Position numbers and translations under genes: made by a program
Shown: piece after piece, positions 9,529-18,110 of the stretch
How the letters are laid out: the number at the start of each line of letters is the position of its first letter
How positions within the stretch are numbered: the stretch's first letter is position 1
DNA from: Bacillota bacterium
Lineage (GTDB): Bacteria > Bacillota > Clostridia > DSM-8532
DNA: 64,000 nucleotides
NCBI GenBank assembly: GCA_023415825.1
Contig: JAEZJF010000024.1
Location: forward strand, 248,001 to 312,000
Direction of reading: 5' to 3'
Notes under the pieces: generated by a model
Databases searched by the model: none
What the model was told of the DNA's origin: nothing
Seen by the model: only the letters and a program-made list of their open reading frames with translations

Positions 9529-9759
9529 GAAAGAGTCCTCCTTTGAAATAATGATTTTATTTTTAGAAAGGTTTGTATAAACGCTTTCTATCAAACCGAA
9601 TCAATTTTCTAAAAATCCTAAGAGATCCTCCCCATACAGCTAAAACACACATGATTAAAGCATGTGCCATAGCTTAACACATCCAATATAAGAATCCTGT
9701 ATCAGTCATCTCATATCAGCTAGATTGTACTATACGGAAAAATGGAAAAACGCATCATT

Positions 9760-9789
9760 TGTGACCTAAAAAATAGTGCTCTGTGATAT
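9760..9789. promoter_or_regulatory. Second AraC-type direct-repeat pair upstream of the GDPD gene
   Basis: TGTGACCT (9760-9767) and TGTGATAT (9782-9789) are 22 bases apart, the same spacing as at 5204-5233; the 12-mer GCTCTGTGATAT is identical at 9778 and 5200. On the minus strand a possible -10 (TATAGT, 9734-9729) lies downstream with only a weak -35, as expected for an activator-dependent promoter. The rest of the gene-free stretch 9529-9895 holds the roughly 200-base leader of the GDPD gene and no other recognisable element. Confidence 0.55.
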
Positions 9790-9878
9790 TTAAGGGAATT
9801 TTTTCTACATATAAGCAACAGCTTTATCAGACACAAATGAAACCCGCATTTGTTTGAAATGGGAATATTCTAAAAAAA

Positions 9879-9899
9879 GTAGGCGGTTTTTCCGCCTAC
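9879..9899 (-). terminator. Terminator overlapping the nucleoid-protein stop codon
   Basis: An 8-bp stem GTAGGCGG/CCGCCTAC with a 5-base loop, followed on the minus strand by a run of seven T. The TAG stop codon (9898-9896) of the upstream gene lies inside the stem. Confidence 0.85.
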
Positions 9900-10894
9900 T
9901 TGCTGATGAATTTATTTATATTTTTGATAATCAAAGAAGTTGTACCGTCATGATTTGTTATGAATTCGATGGTGTCCTTATTTTTGTATAATTCCATGGG
10001 AATACTCAGCTCAATCCCATTGTCGGTCTTGATTTTCTGTTTACTCAATTTATTCTCCGCTTTTTGGCTGGTGATTTTTATCTTTTCAGGCAGTCCGGCC
10101 TGCTTAATCTCACTGATATATTCATCCTTGATTTCAGGTCTTTTTTCAAAGACCATTTCGGCCACTGCCTCCACATCAATTTCATTATCGCTTTCAATTA
10201 ATTGATGTAATGCGGATTTCATCTTTGATGTAGTCTCAAAGCTGTCATCAAAGTACTTTCGGCCGATTTCCGCCGTGACGTTATGTACAATTTTAAGACT
10301 TTCTTTCTGAGAAAAGTCAGTTGAACACCCCAAAAACATTTTTGAAAAATAATAGGTTTTCTCGCCATTAATTTCGTAGGACTTTTCTGCTATCTTAATG
10401 GATTTATCATCTAAATGAATGATAGCCCCTTCATCATTCTTCTGACTTTCAGAGGCGAACAACACCTTATGTGTAATGATCTGATTATCAATGCCCTGTT
10501 CATTATAATTCACATAATGGGTGAAGCCTTCTTTATAATTAAATTTAATGAGCGACAGGAACTCTTGATTATCGATAGTTACTAATGCAATCAGAAGGTC
10601 TGCATTTGGAATATTGATATTGGCAACCATTATCTGATGTAATCTCTGTGCAATCTCGATGCTGACTTTTTGATAATTACCATTGTCCTTTAATGACTCA
10701 ACAAAATGAATGAATGGTGCATCTTGATTAAATCTGGCTTCCTTTATACCATCATCAGTGATAATTTTCTCTACATGCTTTGCAATAAAATTTTCTATGC
10801 CCTCATTAAGCTCCAGCTCACTTTGTGATAATATGGGATGTGGACTGTTATTGTCCAAAATATGTAATATAGCTTTATTGATCTTGATCTCCAT
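9896..10894 (-). CDS. Nucleoid-associated protein, NdpA/YejK family
   Basis: A 332-residue protein of the 37-kDa nucleoid-associated family. The family's N-terminal pattern is visible (INKAILHILDN, residues 4-14), as are the conserved middle segment ALVTIDNQEFLSLIKFNY and KMFLGCSTD. ATG at 10894 is preferred because TGGAG lies 6 bases upstream; an in-frame GTG at 10906 overlaps that ribosome site. Family members bind the bacterial nucleoid, and in Firmicutes they often occur in accessory regions. It is a single-gene unit ending in its own terminator. Its role here is not known beyond the family. Confidence 0.85.
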   Translation of the reverse strand: MEIKINKAILHILDNNSPHPILSQSELELNEGIENFIAKHVEKIITDDGIKEARFNQDAPFIHFVESLKDNGNYQKVSIEIAQRLHQIMVANINIPNADLLIALVTIDNQEFLSLIKFNYKEGFTHYVNYNEQGIDNQIITHKVLFASESQKNDEGAIIHLDDKSIKIAEKSYEINGEKTYYFSKMFLGCSTDFSQKESLKIVHNVTAEIGRKYFDDSFETTSKMKSALHQLIESDNEIDVEAVAEMVFEKRPEIKDEYISEIKQAGLPEKIKITSQKAENKLSKQKIKTDNGIELSIPMELYKNKDTIEFITNHDGTTSLIIKNINKFISK

Positions 10895-11072
10895 TTTGAT
10901 CTCCACATTTCTCTTTAGAAGTTTACCTCGTTGGCTATCCTATTCTAGCATAAAGAAATTCAATTCATAACAAAAATATTTTTACTAGGCACTTCATAAG
11001 CTTTTGATGTATGATCGATATATAGGAAAGATATGATTAATAGTCAATATATGGACGAGAGGTGGTCAAGCC

Positions 11073-12131
11073 TTGTCAATTTTGGTTTATAAGTGCCCAC
11101 AATGCAGTGCAGCGCTTGCTTTCAATGCGGAGAAACAGAGTTGGGACTGTCCTTACTGTACGGGTTCCTTTGATTTAGAACAGTTAGAGAAGATCGAGAA
11201 GGAGAAAAAACAAACTGAAGCGGATAATGTTGAAAAGCAAAATGACGATCCGGATTTCAATTCGGATGCGCGGGTTTACAGCTGCCCCGATTGTGGGGCC
11301 CAGATAGTTACCGATGCCACAACATCCGCAACCTTCTGCGTTTTTTGTCAGAACCCCACCATCATTCCCTCCCAATTATCAGGAGAATTCCGGCCGTCAA
11401 AGGTCATACCCTTTAAATTTGATAAAAATTCCGCTACGAAAGCCTTCCTGAAGTGGTGTGGCAAAAAGCCACTGGTGCCTAAGGATTTTAAATCCGGTCC
11501 GCAGATGGAAAAGATAACGGGTGTCTATCTGCCATTTTGGCTCTTCAACTGTGATGTCTCCGGATCCCTCAAGGCCAACGCGAAGAGGATAAGAAGCTGG
11601 CGCAGCGGTAATACACAATACACCGAAACCCAACATTTTGAATTATTCAGAGACGGGGAAATGTGCTTTAAAAGAATACCCACCGATGGATCTTCAAAAA
11701 TGGACGACAAGATGATGGATCTTCTTGAGCCGTTTCATTATGATGCCTTGGTCGATTTCTCCATGTCCTATCTTTCCGGGTATCTCGCCGAGAAGTACGA
11801 TCATGATAAAAAGGATGTATTTCCGCGAATCGAGAAGCGCATTTACGATGACACCATGAGCCATCTTCAAGGTACAATCGGTGGATATAACTCTGTTTAC
11901 GTTGAAAGCAGCAACATCAACATTGACCGCTGGGATGCGGCTTATGCATTGATGCCTGTCTGGATGCTTATTTATAAATATAAGGGTAAGGATTTTCTTT
12001 TTGCTATGAATGGGCAAACCGGAAAAGTAGTGGGTAAACTGCCGTTAAGCTTTTTGAGGATGGCTGCCTGGTTTGCCGGTATGGCTGCGACAATCTTTGG
12101 GGTACTTTTTCTTGGGGGTATGATTTTATGA
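11073..12131 (+). CDS. Zinc-ribbon protein with C-terminal membrane segment
   Basis: A 352-residue protein starting at TTG (11073), chosen because GAGAGGTGG lies 7 bases upstream. Two zinc ribbons are visible at the N-terminus, CPQC/CPYC (residues 9-29) and CPDC/CVFC (about 71-95), separated by a short charged helix (EKIEKEKKQTE). The middle part is rich in aromatic residues, and one hydrophobic helix (about 330-350, MAAWFAGMAATIFGVLFLGG) ends the protein, so it is probably anchored with the ribbons in the cytoplasm. Its stop overlaps the ATG of the TPM-domain gene (ATGA), which implies coupled translation. The ribbon resembles TFIIB-type zinc ribbons; the function is unknown. Confidence 0.75.
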   Translation: MSILVYKCPQCSAALAFNAEKQSWDCPYCTGSFDLEQLEKIEKEKKQTEADNVEKQNDDPDFNSDARVYSCPDCGAQIVTDATTSATFCVFCQNPTIIPSQLSGEFRPSKVIPFKFDKNSATKAFLKWCGKKPLVPKDFKSGPQMEKITGVYLPFWLFNCDVSGSLKANAKRIRSWRSGNTQYTETQHFELFRDGEMCFKRIPTDGSSKMDDKMMDLLEPFHYDALVDFSMSYLSGYLAEKYDHDKKDVFPRIEKRIYDDTMSHLQGTIGGYNSVYVESSNINIDRWDAAYALMPVWMLIYKYKGKDFLFAMNGQTGKVVGKLPLSFLRMAAWFAGMAATIFGVLFLGGMIL

Positions 12132-13000
12132 GAAAAATAGGGTTTACATACCTTATCTTCTGCCTTCTGATATTTATTACAGTACCTTCTGCAGCCATTA
12201 TCGATACCGAGCTAAAGGTTTACGATCAGGCTCGGCTCTTCTCGGATGATGAGGTAAGCAGCTTGAAACAACGCGCACAGGAGCTGGTGAAAAAATGCAG
12301 CATGGATGTGCTTATTGTTACGATTGAAGATGCTGAGGGTAAAAACTCTAAGAATTACGCAGATGATTTTTATGATAATAATGGTTTTGGGCTGGGTGAT
12401 GATAAAAGCGGTCTGGCACTGCTCATAGACATGGATAACCGGGAAGTTTTTATTTCGACTTGTGGCAGCGCTATCAGAATTTTTACAGATGATCGGCTTG
12501 ACAGTATTATTAATAAAATGACCAGCTATCTGACCAATAGTGATTATGCCCAAGCGGCTTCCATCTTTCTGGATGATGTGGACTACTATTTCAGCTTAGG
12601 AATACCTTCTGACCAATATAATTACGATACGGAGACAAAGGAGAGGGATTATTACAGTTCCCCAGCAGAAGAGCCAAAAGGAGTGGCCAAATCACTTCAA
12701 CATTTAAGATTATTTATCGCCATTGCTATAGGCAGCAGTTTAGTTATTGTAGGCTGTATGGCGCTTAACAACCGGGGTAAAAAAACGACTCATTCAGGCA
12801 CCTATCTGGAACCCGGTTCATTTAACCTTAATGTTAAGCAGGATATCCACGTACGAACCACCGTAACCCAACGCCAAATTAATACCGGTAGCGGAAGCGG
12901 CGGAAGCGGAGGCGGTGGAAGCGGAGGCGGTGGAAGCCGCAGTTCCACCGGCACTAGCAGGAGTGGTTCCACCCATGGCGGCAGAGGCGGTAAATTCTAA
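12128..13000 (+). CDS. TPM-domain (TLP18.3/Psb32/MOLO-1) membrane protein
   Basis: This 290-residue exported protein starts with a signal peptide (residues 1-24). A TPM domain follows (about 30-160), recognisable from VYDQARLFSDDEVSSLKQRA, MDVLIVTIED and the DDKSGLALLIDMDNRE loop. A transmembrane helix is at about 198-217, and a Gly/Ser-rich tail (from 255, GGGGSGGGGS-like) ends the protein. TPM proteins are thought to assist membrane-protein complexes or have acid-phosphatase-like activity. The gene is translationally coupled to the zinc-ribbon gene and is followed 19 bases later by the effector-binding-like gene, so the three probably act together. Confidence 0.85.
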   Translation: MRKIGFTYLIFCLLIFITVPSAAIIDTELKVYDQARLFSDDEVSSLKQRAQELVKKCSMDVLIVTIEDAEGKNSKNYADDFYDNNGFGLGDDKSGLALLIDMDNREVFISTCGSAIRIFTDDRLDSIINKMTSYLTNSDYAQAASIFLDDVDYYFSLGIPSDQYNYDTETKERDYYSSPAEEPKGVAKSLQHLRLFIAIAIGSSLVIVGCMALNNRGKKTTHSGTYLEPGSFNLNVKQDIHVRTTVTQRQINTGSGSGGSGGGGSGGGGSRSSTGTSRSGSTHGGRGGKF

Positions 13001-13019
13001 AAACACAGGAGGCTGTAAA

Positions 13020-14570
13020 ATGGCAAAGGTTGTTAAGTTTGAGATTCTGGATATGCCAAAAGTCTATCTGGTTGGCAAAGAAAAACAATACAACATAGAG
13101 GCTCATTTAAAGGGCGAGAACCAAATCCCGGCTCTTTGGGACAGATGCTTTGCCGATGGTACTTTTTCAACTCTGGAAAAGCAGTCCGATTTTATTTACG
13201 ATCCTTCCTATGTAGGCTTGATGACTGACTGGGACATGGGCTACGGAAAATTCTCATATATTTGCGGCATGCTGTTCAAAGAAGGCGTAACTGTACCGGA
13301 GGGATTTGTTCTGCGTGAAATCAATGCGGGAAAAGTCGGCCTGTGTTGGATAAAGGGCAAGGAAACCGCTGACATCTTTTCGCACGCACATGGCCTGACT
13401 GAACAGGCCATTAAGGATTCCGGCTTTTGTCCAGACTTTATGAGCTGGAGTATGGAATTGTATAATTGTCCCCGCTTTACTGCACCTGATGAAAATGGAG
13501 AGATTATTCTCGATTATTATATACCAATAGGCCAAGCCTATGAAAGCCTTGGAAATAGATTCGTTTCCTCACTTTTGGCGACCTATCCTCCTTTCAAGCC
13601 AGTAATGAATTGCGGTGCAAGCGAAAGCTCACAAAGGCAAATGTATGACTTTCTTTATGAAAGTCTGAACATTACAAATAAAGACTTATCCATTATTAAT
13701 GTTAAACATGAACAGGACGATTGCTATCAGTATCATCAATTGAATAATTCCAAGCCCGAGCTGATCTTAAAAATGCAGAATATAACAAAGAATTTTCTTG
13801 ATTTTTATAGCTTTCTCTTTAAGATGGGCGCACTTGGTGAACCCATGCTGGACAAGCTGTTTATAAGAAAAGAGGACATGCGGATTACAAAGAAAACAAA
13901 GGACAAGCTTTCGATTTTCGGGCTTGAATGTGAGGAAAACAAAGACGGATACAGTTTTACACATAACAGATACAAGGAGCTTTTTCCTGCATGGAAGCTG
14001 CATAGCAGTATACCAAAGGATAACAAAATTCTATCAAGCCAAATTATGGCCTTTTTACATGGGCGTTTTGGCAGCAAACAATATTCAGCAGCTGAGCTGT
14101 TTGGCGGTATTTGTAGCCCAGAGTCCATCTCAGAGCTTGAAAAGTATTTTATTGAAAAGGGATATGTTTGTGATAACAACGAAATGAAGGTTACTTACCG
14201 TAAAGAATACCCCAAAAAGCAAAAGGCGTATATGGACATATACTACGACTGGCGAAGGATTAAACCGCTGATATTTCAGTTTAAAGCACCTCATTTCAGC
14301 GAAATAATGAAGTCTTATGACACAATGGATGACGAACTTAAATCCTTGGTTTTCAACAGAACCAAAATATGCGATGGCTGCGGCTATTGCACGCAAACCG
14401 ATAAAACTGGGAAACGTCCTCGACTTGCAAGGAAGCTGAAGCTTAATGGCGATACAAGACTAAAATGCCCGCTGTTTCCATCTTTGGTCTGGGGCAATCC
14501 AAGCGAAGCCATGATACATATTGTGAGAAAGCTCTTTGATTATTCTGAGAAAGTATTGATTGGCCAGTAA
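13020..14570 (+). CDS. Two-domain protein with effector-binding-like N-terminus and cysteine-rich C-terminus
   Basis: The start is ATG 13020, with AGGAGG (13007-13012) 7 bases upstream; the longer open frame runs back into the Gly/Ser tail of the previous gene. The protein has 516 residues. Residues about 1-165 resemble GyrI-like/AraC effector-binding domains (FEILDMPKVYLVGKEKQY, GKFSYICGMLFKEG, LDYYIPIG). The rest shows no family I recognise: a helical stretch, a possible winged-helix portion, then CDGCGYC near residue 455 and a further Cys-Pro (LKCPLFP), which could bind a metal. No membrane segment is seen. It ends 5 bases from the convergent MFS gene. Confidence 0.65.
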   Translation: MAKVVKFEILDMPKVYLVGKEKQYNIEAHLKGENQIPALWDRCFADGTFSTLEKQSDFIYDPSYVGLMTDWDMGYGKFSYICGMLFKEGVTVPEGFVLREINAGKVGLCWIKGKETADIFSHAHGLTEQAIKDSGFCPDFMSWSMELYNCPRFTAPDENGEIILDYYIPIGQAYESLGNRFVSSLLATYPPFKPVMNCGASESSQRQMYDFLYESLNITNKDLSIINVKHEQDDCYQYHQLNNSKPELILKMQNITKNFLDFYSFLFKMGALGEPMLDKLFIRKEDMRITKKTKDKLSIFGLECEENKDGYSFTHNRYKELFPAWKLHSSIPKDNKILSSQIMAFLHGRFGSKQYSAAELFGGICSPESISELEKYFIEKGYVCDNNEMKVTYRKEYPKKQKAYMDIYYDWRRIKPLIFQFKAPHFSEIMKSYDTMDDELKSLVFNRTKICDGCGYCTQTDKTGKRPRLARKLKLNGDTRLKCPLFPSLVWGNPSEAMIHIVRKLFDYSEKVLIGQ

Positions 14571-14575
14571 GCTGC

Positions 14576-15811
14576 TCAAATAATTTCTTTGGCCTTGACA
14601 AGGTGATTGTACAGTATAAGAGAAATAAACGCGCAGATCAAAGCACATAGCCCAATAAACAAGTATCCGGCTTGAAGTCCAGGCACCAAAGCTTTACCCG
14701 AGGCCGAGAATATTGATTTGAAAAGATCTATGACAGCCCCTACCATGAAATTGCCCAGCACAGAGCCGATGCCCATAAGTGTAACCGTTATGCTGACAGC
14801 CATGTCGGTTCCCTTTTGATAGCGTTTAGCCAAAAAGGCCATAACAGTTGGATATATCGGTGCTATTCCAAGACCAGCTAATGCAAACAAAAAAGCGCCC
14901 TTTTCACCGGCTATGACGCCGGCGATACTCATCACCCCGGAGAAAGAAGAGAACAGAATAAGAGATTTAACAAAGCCGATTTTATCGGTTAAGGACCCAA
15001 GAATAAGTCTGCCTAAAGTAAAAAACAAAAAGAATGCAGATAAAAGGCCTGCGGACGCATCGGGTGTCCACCGATACACTTTCTCCAGAAAATTAGCCAA
15101 CCAGCCTCCTATTGAAAGCTCAGAAACAACGCCGAAAGACAGAATGAGGATTGTCAGCCAGGCTACCGGGTCTCGAAGATAATCTTTTCCGGTCTGGCTG
15201 TTCTCACTTTGATCATTGCTATCAGGAAAACGTGAAAAGAATGCCGGGAGCATCGGTATTACGCAAAGAACCAGCACCGCGCAGTACATGCCTCGCCAGC
15301 CGATAGGACTGCCGAAGAGCTTCCGTCCCATCAGGAAGGTGGCTAAAACAGGCCCTGCCGTTGAGCTTAGACCGTAAAAAAAGTGAGCCATATTCATCAT
15401 TCTGCCTGTGTTTTTTGTGAAAATACGCGCGGATAGAATACCCAAACCGATCTCAAGCATGCCATTCCCGATATACATCAAGAAATAAGAAGCAGTAAAT
15501 TGAGTAAAGCTCACGGAAAACAGAATCAAAAATCCTGCCAGGGTCATTGATCCAAAGGCCAGCAGGCTTGTGCGCTTTAAGCCCAATTTACGGGAAAGAA
15601 ATCCCGTAAAACTGCATGCCAGCAGATATCCTGCAGAATTTAACGCAAGAAGGATGCCAACCTCCATCTCTCCAATCATGAAATCACTTTGCATGCGCGG
15701 CAATGCCGGTCCCTTGATATTTTCAGAGAATCCAAACATAAGGAATCCGATAAAAACAACTAAATATAGAAATAATGTGTTTCTGTGTTCTTTTTGTTTC
15801 AAATCAATCAT
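14576..15811 (-). CDS. Major facilitator superfamily transporter
   Basis: A 411-residue protein with about twelve hydrophobic helices. The MFS loop 2-3 signature appears as GFLSRKLGLKRT (about 73-84) and its second-half counterpart as GSLTDKIGFVKS. The sequence resembles sugar/proton symporters of the FucP-like kind more than drug pumps, but this is a weak guess. It is the last gene of the twelve-gene minus-strand run from 30016 and lies 30 bases after the amidohydrolase gene, so it may import or export the compound handled there. No terminator is visible in the 5 bases separating it from the convergent gene. Confidence 0.8.
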   Translation of the reverse strand: MIDLKQKEHRNTLFLYLVVFIGFLMFGFSENIKGPALPRMQSDFMIGEMEVGILLALNSAGYLLACSFTGFLSRKLGLKRTSLLAFGSMTLAGFLILFSVSFTQFTASYFLMYIGNGMLEIGLGILSARIFTKNTGRMMNMAHFFYGLSSTAGPVLATFLMGRKLFGSPIGWRGMYCAVLVLCVIPMLPAFFSRFPDSNDQSENSQTGKDYLRDPVAWLTILILSFGVVSELSIGGWLANFLEKVYRWTPDASAGLLSAFFLFFTLGRLILGSLTDKIGFVKSLILFSSFSGVMSIAGVIAGEKGAFLFALAGLGIAPIYPTVMAFLAKRYQKGTDMAVSITVTLMGIGSVLGNFMVGAVIDLFKSIFSASGKALVPGLQAGYLFIGLCALICAFISLILYNHLVKAKEII

Positions 15812-15841
15812 ATAAGCCCCTTAAATCAACTGAGCTCCCTA

Positions 15842-16879
15842 TTAAAACCCAATAATTCTCTCAGCGTTTTTTGTGTAGACCTTTTCAAGGATTTCTTCTT
15901 CCAATCCAATACCGTAGATCTTCCAGCGGCCTTGATTCGGGACGGGGAGGTCAACATAATCGAAGTACTCGTCATAGGTCTCCATGAAACGATAATAAAT
16001 ATTGTAACATCCGTAATTCTGCATATCTGAATCGGTACCGAACAGAATCCGGTCCTGATACTTCTCAAAAAACTTTCGTGCGGTATAAGGCTGACGGCCT
16101 AATTCCGATATGCGCATAGCCATATCGACATACATGTTCGGATAGCTACTCAGGCATTTTCCAACATAGGACAGATCCTCAGCGCATGAGCCCATATGGG
16201 CTACGATAAAGGTTGTTTTTGGGTTTTTTTGAAGAAGGCGCTCCTGCATGGCCATCAACTCCTGGAAACGATAATAGCAGGGGTCTTCAAAGGACCAGTC
16301 CGGATGCGCAAGAAGCTCTTCATAGCGCTCATTTGTTTCATCAACAGGTTTGAAAAAGGCTATAGGGTCGGCAATATGAATCAGTACGGGAAGCTTAAGC
16401 TCCGCAGCAGTCTCCCATATGACACTGAGACGATCATCATCAATAGGGATATACAGTCCTCTTTTGTCCTTGATTCCCAGACCGATGTTTTTCCAGAACT
16501 TCAATCCCTTAATTCCCATATCCCTGGATTCCTGAAGGGTCTTTCTGACCATTTTTTCAAAATTGCTATCATCAAGCCGTGAGACATCTACCGTTCCGAA
16601 GGTTGTGATAAAATCTCCGAAGGCTTGTGTCTTTTCCAGCATCCGACTCAATTCTCCGCCCCATTTTCCGTCCAAATTGACAATACGCTTTATTTCTCTT
16701 TCCTTGAGGGCTTCAACCAGCTTTTCGGTATCCAGACCACGAGTATCACCCTCACCGAGGAAGATCTGCCCGAAATGGGTGTGCACATCGATGGCACTGA
16801 AACATGGGAGAGGCTTATGGTGCTGCTCAACACGAAGCTCACTCCTTGGTGTGTATTGGGACAATAAAAGCTCCTTCAC
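15842..16879 (-). CDS. Metal-dependent hydrolase, amidohydrolase-2 family
   Basis: A TIM-barrel hydrolase of the amidohydrolase-related (PF04909-like) family. The metal-ligand motif DVHTHF, the barrel strand LIHIAD, AHMGS, and the terminal aspartate in LFGTDSD are all present. GTG at 16879 is preferred because AAAGGGGGG lies 6 bases upstream; an in-frame ATG at 16918 has no visible ribosome site. Members of the family hydrolyse or decarboxylate small cyclic substrates, including lactones. The gene sits between alanine dehydrogenase and the MFS carrier within the sugar-catabolic run, so lactone or amide hydrolysis in that pathway is a reasonable inference. Cytoplasmic. Confidence 0.8.
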   Translation of the reverse strand: MKELLLSQYTPRSELRVEQHHKPLPCFSAIDVHTHFGQIFLGEGDTRGLDTEKLVEALKEREIKRIVNLDGKWGGELSRMLEKTQAFGDFITTFGTVDVSRLDDSNFEKMVRKTLQESRDMGIKGLKFWKNIGLGIKDKRGLYIPIDDDRLSVIWETAAELKLPVLIHIADPIAFFKPVDETNERYEELLAHPDWSFEDPCYYRFQELMAMQERLLQKNPKTTFIVAHMGSCAEDLSYVGKCLSSYPNMYVDMAMRISELGRQPYTARKFFEKYQDRILFGTDSDMQNYGCYNIYYRFMETYDEYFDYVDLPVPNQGRWKIYGIGLEEEILEKVYTKNAERIIGF

Positions 16880-16937
16880 CGCATTCCCCCCTTTGACTTC
16901 TTTTCCTTCATTTTTCATCAGGTCGGTTTTTTATTAT

Positions 16938-18053
16938 TTATAGAATATCATGCGGCAGCGTATAGGCCAAGCCCTGGGCCTCAGCCACACCACGGCAGGT
17001 TAAGCAGCCTCTGTGCGTGTTCAGACCACCCAGCAGAGTGGTATCCTTCAAAAGCGCTTCCCGTACACCCCAATCCGCCATTTTTATAAGGTATGGCAGT
17101 GTTACGCCTGTCAAGGCATAGGTGGAGGTTTTTGGAACTGCTCCGGGAATATTGGCGACAGCATAATGGATAACGCCATGCTTATTAAAGGTAGGATTCT
17201 CATGGGTGGTAGGATGATCAATCGTTTCAACGGAACCGCCCTGATCTATGGCGACATCGACAATAACCGAACCGGCTCTCATTGTCTTGACCATATCTTC
17301 GGTAACAAGCTTCGGAGCACGTGCTCCCGTTACAAGAACGGTACTGATCAGCAAATCAGTATTTCTCGCAGCCTCAGCTATGTTGTATTCATTGCTGTAG
17401 AGCGTCGTAACATGTCCTGCGAACAATTCATCAAGATAATTCAGGCGTTCCTTTTTGACATCCAGAATTGTTACGTCGGCGCCAAGACCAATTGCCATTC
17501 TGGCCGCGTTAATGCCGGCAATTCCCCCGCCGATGATCACTACCTGAGCGCTGTGTACGCCCGGCACGCCTCCCAGGAGCACGCCAAGACCTCCATTGTT
17601 CTTTTGAAGGAGATTGGCACCGATTTGCACCGACATCCTTCCGGCTACCTCGCTCATAGGGGCGAGCAGCGGAAGATATCCGTTCGCACATTGAACAGTC
17701 TCATAAGCTATAGCTGTGATATTCTTCTCTAGAAGAACCCTGATAAGGGGCAAATTGGGCGCCAGATGCAAATAGGTAAAAAGAGCCGAGCCTTTTTTCA
17801 AAAGCTCATATTCACTTTCTACAGGTTCTTTTACCTTGACAATCAGGTCTGAGGCGGAAAAAACCTCCATGGGAGTCTCCAGCATTACCGCTCCTGCAGC
17901 CTGGTATGCCTCATCACTAATCCCGCTTCCCTGTCCCGCCCCTTTTTCAACCAGGACCTTGTGGTCAGATTTTTTTAAAGCCAAGACACCTGCCGGTGTC
18001 AGTGCTACTCTGAATTCATTGTTCTTAATTTCCTTAGGTACTCCGACAATCAT
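16938..18053 (-). CDS. ald: Alanine dehydrogenase
   Basis: This enzyme interconverts L-alanine and pyruvate plus ammonia with NAD. The start is ATG 18053, with GGAGG 7 bases upstream, giving 371 residues, the family length. The N-terminal signature VGVPKEIKNNEFRVALTP, the catalytic lysine region VKVKEP, YLHLAPN, and the NAD-binding Rossmann motif GGGIAGINAARMA are all visible. The C-terminus THRGCLTCRGVAEA is also typical. It may recover ammonia or alanine produced from the amino sugar processed by neighbouring enzymes; alternatively it is simply carried in the operon. In spore formers Ald is also needed for sporulation. Confidence 0.95.
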   Translation of the reverse strand: MIVGVPKEIKNNEFRVALTPAGVLALKKSDHKVLVEKGAGQGSGISDEAYQAAGAVMLETPMEVFSASDLIVKVKEPVESEYELLKKGSALFTYLHLAPNLPLIRVLLEKNITAIAYETVQCANGYLPLLAPMSEVAGRMSVQIGANLLQKNNGGLGVLLGGVPGVHSAQVVIIGGGIAGINAARMAIGLGADVTILDVKKERLNYLDELFAGHVTTLYSNEYNIAEAARNTDLLISTVLVTGARAPKLVTEDMVKTMRAGSVIVDVAIDQGGSVETIDHPTTHENPTFNKHGVIHYAVANIPGAVPKTSTYALTGVTLPYLIKMADWGVREALLKDTTLLGGLNTHRGCLTCRGVAEAQGLAYTLPHDIL

Positions 18054-18110
18054 GACTATTCCTCCAATTTGCTCATGTTTCAAGACCTACGTGATCTGGT
18101 AAAAAGTTCG

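Noticed and set aside
12885..12995. Short tandem repeat array
   Set aside because: It is the low-complexity Gly/Ser-coding tail of the TPM-domain protein, common in this family.
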